Below, piece by piece: positions 1 through 7,551 of a DNA stretch of 64,000 bases. Within the stretch, counting starts at the first letter, position 1; every line of letters starts with the position of its first letter. The position numbers were made by a program, and so were the translations under genes. Below the pieces are notes generated by a model. The model saw only the letters and a program-made list of their open reading frames with translations, was not told the origin of the DNA and made no database searches. The stretch is from the NCBI GenBank assembly GCA_035551995.1, contig DASZME010000035.1:1-64000 (forward strand), read 5' to 3'. The DNA is from RYN-428 sp035551995. GTDB lineage: Bacteria; Planctomycetota; Phycisphaerae; Tepidisphaerales; Tepidisphaeraceae.

Positions 1-140
1 GCCGGTCGATCTTTGAGTACATCGAGGTGTTTTACAATCGCAAACGGCTGCACAGTTCGTTAAACTACATGAGCCCCGAAGCGTTCGAGGCGAGTTTCAA
101 TTAGTCACTTCCCCGCGCCCGCCATACGGGGGGAAGTTCA
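1..140 (+). mobile_element. Right end of an IS3-family insertion sequence (cut by window edge)
   Basis: The stretch consists of the last codons of an IS3-type transposase followed by a terminal inverted repeat that ends at 140. The outermost 30 nt (111-140, read inward on the minus strand as TGAACTTCCCCCCG...) match 27 of 30 positions of the repeat at 38093-38122, so both are ends of one IS family. The reading frame of a glycoamylase-like gene is open from the base just after this end, which marks 140/141 as the insertion boundary. The rest of the element lies left of the window. Confidence 0.85.
3..104 (+). CDS. IS3-family transposase OrfB, C-terminal end (partial)
   Basis: Only the last 33 residues are in the window. 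They contain the typical IS3/IS150 OrfB ending ([17 protein letters not shown], then MSPEAFE), which is the tail of the DDE (rve) integrase domain around and after the catalytic Glu helix. The frame stops with TAG at 102-104, a few bases before the terminal inverted repeat. Start and catalytic residues lie outside the window, so activity cannot be judged. Confidence 0.85.
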   Translation, partial: RSIFEYIEVFYNRKRLHSSLNYMSPEAFEASFN

Positions 141-1201
141 ACCCTCTGTTTCTTTCACAAGAGCGTTCAAAGCACCGACCCTGATGCAACCGGCTATAAG
201 GGTTTCTATTACCACTTTCTCGACATGATTAGTGGAAAGCGCGTCTGGAACTGTGAATTGTCGACCATCGACTCCGCATTTCTTCTCGTGGGCATGCTGG
301 CCGCCACGGCTTATTTTCAAAACGACACCGCCGACGAACGCGAAATCCGTCAACTTGCCGACGAGTTGTACTTGCGCGCCGACTGGAATTGGGCTCAAAA
401 CGGCGGATTAACCGTGACACATGGCTGGGTCCCGAGAACGGCTGTCTGCCGTACCGCTGGGAAGGCTATGACGAGGCCCTGTTTCTCTATCTTCTCGGCC
501 TGGGTTCGCCAACCCATCCGTTGCCAACGGAAAGCTATGTGAAATGGACCTCCACCTATCAATGGAGAAAGATCCACGGCCACGAATTCCTGTATGCAGG
601 GCCGCTTTTCATTCACCAAATATCCCATATCTGGGTCGATTTTCGCGGAATCCAGGACGACTATATGCGCGGAAAGAACATCGATTATTTCGAGAACAGC
701 CGACGGGCGACGTATGTTCAGCGGCAGTACGCGATCGACAATCCCGCCCAGTTCGACGGCTATGACGAACATTGCTGGGGCATCACCGCCAGCGATGGTC
801 CCGGCCCCGCGACGCGCACGATCAAGGGCCGCCAGCGGCAATTCTTCGGCTACGAAGCGCGTGGCGTGCCGGACGGTCCCGACGATGGAAGCATCGCCCC
901 CTGGGCGGTCGTGGCCTCGCTTCCTTTCGCGCCGGAAATCGTGCTGCCGGCACTTCAATACTTCGAGACGCTGAAGTTGCGGCAGAAAAACCGGTACGGA
1001 TTCAAAGCCACCTTCAATGCCACGTTTGCCGACGGATCTGATCCGACGCAACCATGGGTATCCTCATTCCACTATGGCCTCAATCAAGGACCGATTGTTT
1101 TGATGATCGAGAATTATCAGTCTGGACTGCTCTGGCGTCTTATGCGCCAATGCCCTTATCTCGTGGCTGGCCTTCGCCGAGCTGGCTTTTCGGGTTTCTA
1201 A
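141..1201 (+). pseudogene. Glycoamylase-like (GH144-type) gene, 5'-truncated by IS and frameshifted
   Basis: The open frame begins exactly where the IS end stops and reads STDPDATGYKGFYYHFLDM, then CELSTIDSAFLL, the usual start of the glycoamylase-like domain (PF10091), a family that includes beta-1,2-glucan hydrolases. At about 425-434 one base is missing: the first frame runs to VTHGW, and the protein continues in the next frame as PENGCLPYRWEGYDEA. It then stays intact through DYFENSRRATYVQ, WGITASDGPGP, PDDGSIAPWA and the end at GLRRAGFSGF. The N-terminal part, including any signal peptide, is lost. Two independent lesions make this a pseudogene. The family call is strong from motif order. 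Confidence 0.85.
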
Positions 1202-1356
1202 CTGGGAGACAAACCGGCTAAAAGTTGAACCGAATCCGCGGCGCCGTGAATCCTTCGCTAACGATCGTCGCCAATGCGATTCGCCGATCATTTGATCGAA
1301 CGAATGAAATAGTCACGCATGTCGCGGAGCGGCGTGTTCCGCGGAAGGTGTATCCA

Positions 1357-1492
1357 ATGAGTTCGCAACCCGCCGAAAACGTGCCGTTGGGCGCGGGGTT
1401 GATCGTGATCGCCTTTTTGCTCGTAGCGATCATGAGCGCTCTCGGGAAAGCCGCCGGCGTCTCCACCAGCGCCATCGTCTTTTTTGAAAACT
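1357..1492 (+). pseudogene. EamA/DMT-type transporter, N-terminal fragment
   Basis: An ATG at 1357 opens a short frame with one hydrophobic segment (GAGLIVIAFLLVAIMSALGK) followed by STSAIVFFEN, which resembles the first transmembrane helix of EamA-type drug/metabolite transporters. After about 45 residues the similarity ends at the ATG of the next remnant, so only the first helix of roughly ten is left. It is read as a deletion remnant in a decayed region; a very small membrane protein cannot be excluded. Confidence 0.45.
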
Positions 1493-1493
1493 T

Positions 1494-2335
1494 ATGGCAA
1501 CGACCACAATCTCCGGCGCCGACGTCCAGTGCGTCTTGAAATGGAATGCCATCGTCGGCGAATCGCCGCTATGGCATCCGGGGAGCGCAGACTCTACTGG
1601 GTCGATATTCAAGGCAAGAAGGTGCATCGTTTTGACCCCGCGAGCGGGCGCAATGAAACGTTCGATCTTCCCGACCTGGTGACGTGTCTGGCATTTCGTA
1701 AAGCGGGCGGATTGCTGCTGACGCTCCGCAAGAATTTTGCCTTCTTCGACCCTGACACCGGCAAACTCGAAATGCTCGCCGAAGTGGAAGCGGGCAAGAC
1801 CAATACCCGCTTTAACGATGGCCGCGTCGATCCTCAAGGTCGCCTCTGGGCCGCACGATGGGAGACCCGGATTGGAAAAAACCCCTAGGTAGCCTGTATC
1901 GCTTCGATCCCGATCGGAGCGTGACATGCATGCATGGGAACGTCATCTGTTCCAACGGCGCCGACTGGAGCCCCGATGGCCGAACGATGTATCATACGGA
2001 AAGTTTTCGCTACTCGATCTTCGCGTACGACTTCAATCCCGCGACAGGCTCGCTGGCAAACAGACGTGCCTTTGCCGAAATTGATCGCACGCTCGGCGCC
2101 TTTCCGGACGGTTTGTGCGTGGATGCGGAAGGAGGTGTATGGAGCAATCAGGTCGGCATCGGCCGCGTTGTTCGCTACGATCCCGCAGGCCGCATCGAAC
2201 GCCGGATCGAGTTTCCCGTTCCCAGAGCCGTCGGCTGCACCTTCGGCGGCGATGATCTCTGCACATTGTTCGTCACTTCAGCCCGCGAAACCATGACGCC
2301 GCCGCAGCTTGAGCATGCTCCGCTCTCAGGCGCTG
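1494..2335 (+). pseudogene. SMP-30/gluconolactonase (regucalcin family), two frameshifts and truncated 3' end
   Basis: The family's blocks appear in order but in three frames. GESPLWHPG lies in the first; RRLYWVDIQG up to GRVDPQGRLW lies in the second, after loss of a G in the run near 1580. MGDPDWKKPLGSLYRFD, SNGADWSPDG, GAFPDGLCVDAEGGVW and LFVTSARETM lie in the third, after an indel near 1850. The metal-binding segments (Glu of GESP, the N-G-A-D-W loop, the FPDGLCVD loop) are recognisable. The last ~20 residues are replaced by sequence belonging to the opposing recombinase remnant. Intact members are metal-dependent lactonases acting on sugar lactones. Confidence 0.85.
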
Positions 2336-3012
2336 CACATAAGATTGCCCGTGATCCCGTTTCCGCCCCCGACATGATGATGGCCGCAGTACCAGCAGGC
2401 GGCATTGGGCGCCGGGAAACGCGTGTCCTTCCGGGAGACACGAAAAAGCGGATCGAAGCCATTGATCTTCTGGCGCCCGAGTCGTGCGTTTGCCCGTTTC
2501 AGAAGAGCGTTAACGGAATCCAGTTCCGCCAAGTCGACGTGGGCCAGGTGCGGGCACGCTATAAATTTTGGGCCATCGGGATTGATGACGGCGACGCGGC
2601 GACCGCTTTCGTGAATTTTGACGGCCATGGCATCTTCTTCCCAGGTTTGTTCGATGGTATCGACCGAGTCGTTTGGGGAAATGCACCGGGTGCCATGATC
2701 AACTCCCACGCCAAAGAGACGAATCGCTTCGACGACGCGCACCAGACGACCCATATCTTCCATCACCAACAAGTCCAGTTCACCCGAACGAAGCCGCTGC
2801 TGGATTTCCTCCAGTTCCGGGCGATCCAGGCGCTCACCTTTACCCTTCGTGGCAATGATGTGCCAGTGGACCGGCCTATCATACAAATCCGCCACAACTT
2901 CTTTGGCGTGATCGATCTGATCTTCCAATGACACTTCCTTCTGGTCGGCACATCCGCTGATCCGGGCCACGATTCCGACCACGAGCGTTTTCCCATTTCG
3001 GGGCACGAGTTG
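2326..3012 (-). pseudogene. Serine-recombinase-like protein, remnant with internal deletions
   Basis: Read on the minus strand, the frame carries VVGIVARISGC, a resolvase-like N-terminal block with DRPELEEIQQRLRSGE and LLVMEDMGRLVR, then PNDSVDTIEQTWEEDA, and later KINGFDPLFRVSRKDTRF with a zinc-ribbon-like C-W-Y-C-G. Planctomycete recombinases with this composition are much longer. Here the middle recombinase domain and the C-terminus are missing and no good in-frame start precedes LVPRNGK. The longer open frame up to 3306 is not recognisable as the same protein. It overlaps the broken end of the SMP-30 gene, so its arrival or collapse probably removed that gene's 3' end. Confidence 0.65.
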
Positions 3013-3359
3013 TTTTTGGTCACGACCCAGTATGACGAGGCCGGGTAGGGAAAATAATGGAATGGGGTCGTCGACCGCGCTGGAATGGCGCGATGTTTTC
3101 ATCGCCACTGCCGCCGAAAGGGAAATCGCCAGGCAAGTTTGCACGATCCTCGCGGCAGGGGTGCGTTTCGTCTGTTTCCGCGGCGACAGACCGTCCATCA
3201 TCGCTTGAATCAGCAATCGCACGATGCTCTTGGTCATCTTGCCCACGCAAGGTGGAATGCAGATACGCAGGTTGTGCCCAACCTTGGACTTGGCCCACAG
3301 GTCCATCAGCCCGCCCTCACCCTGTCACCCCCTCCTCACCGCGTCACCCCCTCACCCTG
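3013..3359. other. Gene-free stretch with a CCCTCACC-like repeat tract
   Basis: No convincing gene. Frames that extend the recombinase remnant run through here without recognisable motifs. The last ~50 bases before the prfA stop (about 3311-3362) are a degenerate tandem tract of CTCACCC and GTCACCC units, which could be a slippage product. Confidence 0.5.
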
Positions 3360-4472
3360 TCACAGCTCCTCCAACCGCTGCTGTTTGTCCATATCCAATA
3401 GCGCCTTAATCAGCGGCTCCATATTCCCCGCCACAATCTGATCCAGGTTGAAATTTTTCTCCCCGCCGGCTTCTCCGCCGAGGCGATGATCCGTGCAGCG
3501 ATTCTGCGGAAAATTGTAAGTGCGGATGCGCTGGCTGCGATCGCCGGAACCCATCATGATTTTTCGCGCGCTCGTCTCCGCGGCGTGCTGCTTGGCCTTT
3601 TCGGCGTTATACAGCGTCGCGCGAAGCAATGCCCAGGCGCGCTCCTTGTTTTGGGCCTGGCTTTTATGTTCGGTCATTTTGAAAATCAGGCCGCTGGGGG
3701 CGTGTTTGATCATCCAGCCGGTTTCGACTTTGTTGACGTTCTGTCCGCCGGGACCTCCACCGCGGCAGCCGAATTCTTCGATGTCCTTCATGTTGATGTC
3801 GATCTTCACGTCAGGAAGCTCGGGCATGATCGCCACCGTGGCGGCTGATGTGTGGATGCGGCCCTGCGCTTCGGTTTCCGGGACGCGCTGAACGCGATGG
3901 CCGCCTCCTTCAAAGCGAAGATGGCGGTAGGCGCCGTCGCCCTTGACGGTGATGATCACTTCCTTGAATCCACCCCGTTCGCTGACGGAGAAGTCGTTGA
4001 CGTCGAACCGCCACCGATTGGTTTCGCAGTATCTGCGATACATTTCGTACAGGTCGCGGGCGAAGAGGGCGGCTTCTTCGCCGCCGGTGCCGGCGCGAAT
4101 TTCAAGGAAGAATGCGTCGATGGCGTTGTCCTCCGCCGCCACGAATTCGTCCTTGAGCGTTTCCATGATCCGCAAGGCTTTTTGTTCGGCATCCGGCAAT
4201 TCCGATTCGGCCAATTCGGCCATGTCTCGATCGGCTTTATTCCGGCTCATTTCGCGCAACTCGTCGATCTGCACAGTGGCCAGTTTATATTCGCGGTAGC
4301 GCCCGACGATTCCCTCAAGCTTTCCTTTTTCCTTGCTGACGGAAACGATTTTCTGGGAATTTCCAAGAATGCCGGGATCGCTCATGAGCGATTCCAACTC
4401 GTTATATCGGAGATCGATTTCATCGAGCTTGCGGATCAGCGCCGGCGGCGGCGCCGTTAATAATTCGGCCAT
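3360..4472 (-). CDS. prfA: Peptide chain release factor 1
   Basis: A class I release factor of 370 aa, close to the usual RF1 length. It recognises UAA/UAG in the ribosomal A site and triggers peptidyl-tRNA hydrolysis. The stop-codon tripeptide sits in RVPETEAQGRIHTS (P-E-T at 198-200) and the catalytic GGQ is at 242-244 in CRGGGPGGQNVNKVET. The RF1-type N-terminal domain and the conserved C-terminal RTYNFPQNRCTDHR block are present. The ATG is preceded by GAGGAATTATC, a good ribosome binding site. No prmC methyltransferase gene lies next to it. The P-E-T tripeptide differs from E. coli P-A-T but keeps the Pro and Thr. The gene is intact. Confidence 0.97.
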   Translation of the reverse strand: MAELLTAPPPALIRKLDEIDLRYNELESLMSDPGILGNSQKIVSVSKEKGKLEGIVGRYREYKLATVQIDELREMSRNKADRDMAELAESELPDAEQKALRIMETLKDEFVAAEDNAIDAFFLEIRAGTGGEEAALFARDLYEMYRRYCETNRWRFDVNDFSVSERGGFKEVIITVKGDGAYRHLRFEGGGHRVQRVPETEAQGRIHTSAATVAIMPELPDVKIDINMKDIEEFGCRGGGPGGQNVNKVETGWMIKHAPSGLIFKMTEHKSQAQNKERAWALLRATLYNAEKAKQHAAETSARKIMMGSGDRSQRIRTYNFPQNRCTDHRLGGEAGGEKNFNLDQIVAGNMEPLIKALLDMDKQQRLEEL

Positions 4473-4769
4473 GATAATTCCTCGAAGGGATGAAAAGCTC
4501 GCGAGTCTTTCACCGGGACCAACTATTTTATGAAATGAACGAGCAAGCCGCGCAGTGGCGGCGCAGCTAACGTCTGGTGAGTTTGAGGGAGGGGTAGGAC
4601 ATCACGATTGAATTATATCGCGCAAGAGTCCGCGTGGAAAGAGCGGTCTGGCGCTCCCGGGCCGCGACACCTCCCAGGCCGGTCAGTTTTCGATCGATCG
4701 GAAATGCTCCGAAGTACCGGGTCCGGTTTGCCGCGGTTTCACCCGTGCAACTCGCGGCGATCATTATGG
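4473..4769. other. Intergenic region between prfA and the Anbu gene, nothing recognised
   Basis: About 300 bases upstream of prfA on the minus strand. Short open frames here have no recognisable motifs. It probably contains the prfA promoter and the 3' end of the Anbu transcript, but no clear hairpin with a T-run was seen. Confidence 0.4.
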
Positions 4770-5633
4770 TTATTGGTGATCCGCCGGTTCTTTATTCATC
4801 CGCTGCGCCGGCGAAGACTGCTGCGACGACGTTACTTCCACTTCTGCCGTACCGCTTTCGACAAGCTGTATCGTTTCCGGCTGCGGTTGCTGGCCGGCAT
4901 TTGGCCGGCTTGCAAAGCGAACGTTCGGCAGCCGCAATATTCCTTGACGCAACGCCGCTTCCCAGCGCACGCGAATTTTCGTCAGATCGGCGTCGTCTTC
5001 CTTGAAACGTCGATGCCGGGTCAGATCCAATTCGTCGACCGAATAGGCCAGCAGATCGACTGGGGGGCCGACGGTGACGTTCGACTTCATGGTCGAGTCC
5101 ATCGACAGCAGCGCATATTTAGCCGCTTCTTCCAGGGAGGTGCGGTCGTATTTAATTCCGCGATCCAGAATCGGACGGCCATACTTGGTTTCGCCGATCT
5201 GAAGATAAGGGGAATCTTCGGTGGCTTGAAGCGGATTTCCCTGTGGGTAGATCAGGATGAGATTGGGCTTTTCCCCTTTGACCTGGCCGCCAAGAAGAAA
5301 GTTGACGTTGAAATTGTACTTGTCTTTCTCAAGCGCGAGCCGATCGATGTCGGAGACGCGTCGGATCTGTTCGCCGACGATACGGGCGGCATCATATAGC
5401 GACGAGGCCTGCGCCAAGCCGCGTCCGGCGTCAAAATCACGGCGCAACAGCGTTAGAATCGACTGCGAGAGGGATAGACTGCCGCTGGTGACCAGGACGA
5501 AAACCCGTTCGCCTGCCTGCACGAAGGTGTGCATTTTCCGGGTGACGTTGATCTGATCGTAGCCGGCGTTGGTCCGGGAATCCGAGGCCATCACCAGGCC
5601 ATACTTCGTTACGATGCCAAGGCAATATGTCAT
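4770..5633 (-). CDS. Anbu, bacterial proteasome-type (HslV-like) peptidase
   Basis: The protein begins MTYCLGIVTKYGLVMASDSR and continues NAGYDQINVTRKMHTF, the hallmark start of Anbu, the ancestral beta-subunit family of the Ntn-hydrolase proteasome fold. Thr2, exposed after Met removal, would be the nucleophile. The upstream extension of the open frame is ignored because the family starts at this Met. The protein is 287 aa, somewhat longer than many Anbu proteins, with a polar Gln/Pro-rich tail after about residue 240. It is divergent from a transglutaminase-like protease gene, a partner commonly found beside Anbu genes. The other usual partners, an alpha-E protein and a circularly permuted ATP-grasp protein, are absent from this window. 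Confidence 0.88.
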   Translation of the reverse strand: MTYCLGIVTKYGLVMASDSRTNAGYDQINVTRKMHTFVQAGERVFVLVTSGSLSLSQSILTLLRRDFDAGRGLAQASSLYDAARIVGEQIRRVSDIDRLALEKDKYNFNVNFLLGGQVKGEKPNLILIYPQGNPLQATEDSPYLQIGETKYGRPILDRGIKYDRTSLEEAAKYALLSMDSTMKSNVTVGPPVDLLAYSVDELDLTRHRRFKEDDADLTKIRVRWEAALRQGILRLPNVRFASRPNAGQQPQPETIQLVESGTAEVEVTSSQQSSPAQRMNKEPADHQ

Positions 5634-5812
5634 TACGGTCCTGATGCCCTTTCGGAGCGAAAGTGGTCCAATAAAGTTGTATCCTAGGGCGATATTTTGG
5701 AAATGAAAGCCTCGATAACGGACTTGACGTGAAATGATGTCGGCGGTTACCCTTTGGTTGAACCCTCCGCGACGGCCCGACGAAACTTTAACAACCGCCG
5801 AGCGTCGCAATT

Positions 5813-6619
5813 ATGCTCATAAAAATCGGCTACGAAATTATTTTTGACAATCCGAGTCCCGTGAACATGCTCTTGGCGTTGTATGTCCACCCGGAGCAGG
5901 CGCAGGTTCTGCGGCGTCCGGAGCGATTGATGGTCGATCCGGACGTACCGTTTCAGAACTATATCGATGCTTACGGCAACCGCATCGGCCGGATTCTCGC
6001 GCCGCCGGGGAAGCTGCGGCTTTATTACGACAACATCGCCGAAGTGAGTGGCCGGCCCGATATGAAAATCGACGGCGCCCGTCTGCATCCGGTCGAGGAG
6101 CTGCCGGCGGACTGCATGGAATACATGGTCGCCAGCCGGTATTGCGAAGTCGATCGGATGACGCAGATCGCCTGGGATCTGTTCGGCTCAACGCCCTTCA
6201 GTTGGCTGCGCGTGCAGGCCGTCATGGATTGGGTGCACGCCAACGTCCAGTTCGGCTATGAGCATGCCCGGAATACCAAGACCGCGTACGACGTCTATAT
6301 CGAACGGCGCGGGGTCTGTCGGGATTTCCAGCATCTTGCCATCACGTTTTTGCGGTGCCTGAATATTCCCGCTCGATATGCGACGGGGTATCTCGGCGAT
6401 ATTGGCGTTCCGATCTCGCCCTCGCCGATGGATTTCAGCGCCTGGATGGAAGTGTACCTCGGCGGATTCTGGTACACGGTCGATGCCCGCCATAATGTGC
6501 CGCGCATCGGCCGCGTTCTACAAGCCCGCGGCCGAGACGCGATCGACGTCGCCCTGACGACCAGCTTCGGCCCGGCGCCATTGCAGAAGTTTACGGTGGT
6601 GACCAAAGAGATCGGGTGA
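5813..6619 (+). CDS. Transglutaminase-like cysteine protease (Anbu-associated type)
   Basis: A 268-aa protein of the COG1305 transglutaminase-like family. An N-terminal beta-rich domain (residues ~1-110) is followed by the papain-like core: Cys169 in RRGVCRDFQHLAI, the strand PARYATGYLG, and MDFSAWMEVYLGGFWYTVDARH. Asp224 fits the catalytic Asp. The residue before Ala-Trp, usually the catalytic His, is Ser209 here, although a His follows at 227. The end (GRDAIDVALTTSFG) is typical of the subfamily found next to Anbu. It is divergently transcribed from the Anbu gene with about 180 bases between the starts, which must contain both promoters. No signal peptide is visible, so a cytoplasmic role is inferred. 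Confidence 0.85.
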   Translation: MLIKIGYEIIFDNPSPVNMLLALYVHPEQAQVLRRPERLMVDPDVPFQNYIDAYGNRIGRILAPPGKLRLYYDNIAEVSGRPDMKIDGARLHPVEELPADCMEYMVASRYCEVDRMTQIAWDLFGSTPFSWLRVQAVMDWVHANVQFGYEHARNTKTAYDVYIERRGVCRDFQHLAITFLRCLNIPARYATGYLGDIGVPISPSPMDFSAWMEVYLGGFWYTVDARHNVPRIGRVLQARGRDAIDVALTTSFGPAPLQKFTVVTKEIG

Positions 6620-7056
6620 CGGAAAATTCACCGACGAGAAAGCCAACGAGTTTGAGTTTTTTGCGCTTCGCGCCACCGGTTCGGTCTGTCGGCGACCCCC
6701 AAAAAGGCCCACCCGTCCGAAATCCGAAATGAGTTCTACATTTTCGCTGAGTTGGCCGACGGCTGGCCAATCAATAGAGAGCCCGTCTCGGCTTGCGAAG
6801 TCCGGACCGATCAATACGGTCTTGGCGGGCAACGGCGCGAGGGATACGAAGACTGCCGCCGGAGATACGCGGGCGCCGTCGCAGGTGGCCACGAGGTGGA
6901 CACGGACCGACTTTAACCGGCAGCGATAATCCACTGCGCTCGCGGGAGTCGGTGTTGAAAAACCTCCTAGAAAACTGTTGGGTTTCCCCGATCGGCAGGC
7001 AAAAAACGCGTCCGACTTGCTTCGGCGTGAAAACCGCGATAGCGTGCTGGAATCTA
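6620..7056. other. 437-base region without a supported gene
   Basis: Between the transglutaminase-like gene and tRNA-Arg. A minus-strand frame of 138 codons (6518-6934) overlaps the end of the upstream gene and shows no family motif; it is not called. The bases just before 7057 probably contain the tRNA promoter, but no clear -35/-10 pair is assigned. Confidence 0.4.
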
Positions 7057-7159
7057 GCCCTCGTAGCTCAGTTGGATAGAGCGGCGGTTTCCTTGGGCGC
7101 CCTCGGTACGGACGCCCTCAATAAACCGCAGGTCACAGGTTCGAATCCTGTCGGGGGCA
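7057..7159 (+). tRNA. tRNA-Arg(CCU) with a 29-nt insertion in the anticodon loop
   Basis: All arms are intact. Acceptor 7057-7063 pairs with 7152-7158 (with one T-G wobble), the D arm is GCTC/GAGC, the anticodon stem is GCGGT (7084-7088) with ACCGC (7125-7129), the T arm is ACAGG-TTCGAAT-CCTGT, and the discriminator is A at 7159. Removing 7094-7122 gives a normal 74-nt tRNA with loop TT-CCT-AA, anticodon CCU, reading AGG. The 29-nt insertion falls after T36; because a T lies at both ends the junction could be 35/36. The insert can form a GGGCG/CGCCC hairpin. CCA is not encoded. The rest of the molecule is perfectly kept, arguing against random decay. Confidence 0.88.
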
Positions 7160-7203
7160 TGCGAGAATATTGGTTCCGTCTGATGCTCGGAGGACGTGTC
7201 GCC

Positions 7204-7500
7204 GTGAAGTTAGGTCTGGCATTTATCATTGGCGTTGTATTGAACGGCTGCAATGTTCAGCCTCCGCCGGAGAGGACGGCGGTGGTATACGGTCACGTGC
7301 TCGACCAGTTGTTCACCGACCAACGCGGTAACACCGTGTACCGTTTTTGGGATCAGGGAGACTTTCGCTACTATGTAGTCGGCCCGAGCGGCGCCCCGCA
7401 GATGTTGCCAAACACGACGCATGTGACAGATACCACGACCACCACGATCGATACAGACTCCGGCGGCGGAGGCGACCACGATCACCATGGTCACAAGTAG
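7204..7500 (+). CDS. Small lipoprotein with His-rich tail
   Basis: The proposed start is GTG at 7204, with GGAGG ten bases upstream; an in-frame ATG at 7159 would overlap the last base of the tRNA and is less likely. The product is 98 aa: a hydrophobic segment ending in VVLNGC, a plausible lipobox with Cys as the lipidated residue, then a short polar domain and a C-terminal Thr/Asp stretch ending DHDHHGHK, which could bind divalent metal. No family is recognised. It sits just before a secreted glycoside hydrolase gene in the same direction. Confidence 0.6.
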   Translation: MKLGLAFIIGVVLNGCNVQPPPERTAVVYGHVLDQLFTDQRGNTVYRFWDQGDFRYYVVGPSGAPQMLPNTTHVTDTTTTTIDTDSGGGGDHDHHGHK

Positions 7501-7551
7501 ACCATGGACGCGGAACTTGCTCACGCGGAACTTGCCGAAACGCTGAACTTC

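Noticed and set aside
6518..6934. 138-codon minus-strand ORF after the transglutaminase-like gene
   Set aside because: It overlaps a real gene end, lacks motifs and has no clear ribosome binding site; too weak to call.
7094..7122. Group I intron in tRNA-Arg(CCU)
   Set aside because: 29 nt is far too short for the P3-P9 core and the last base is T, not the required G.
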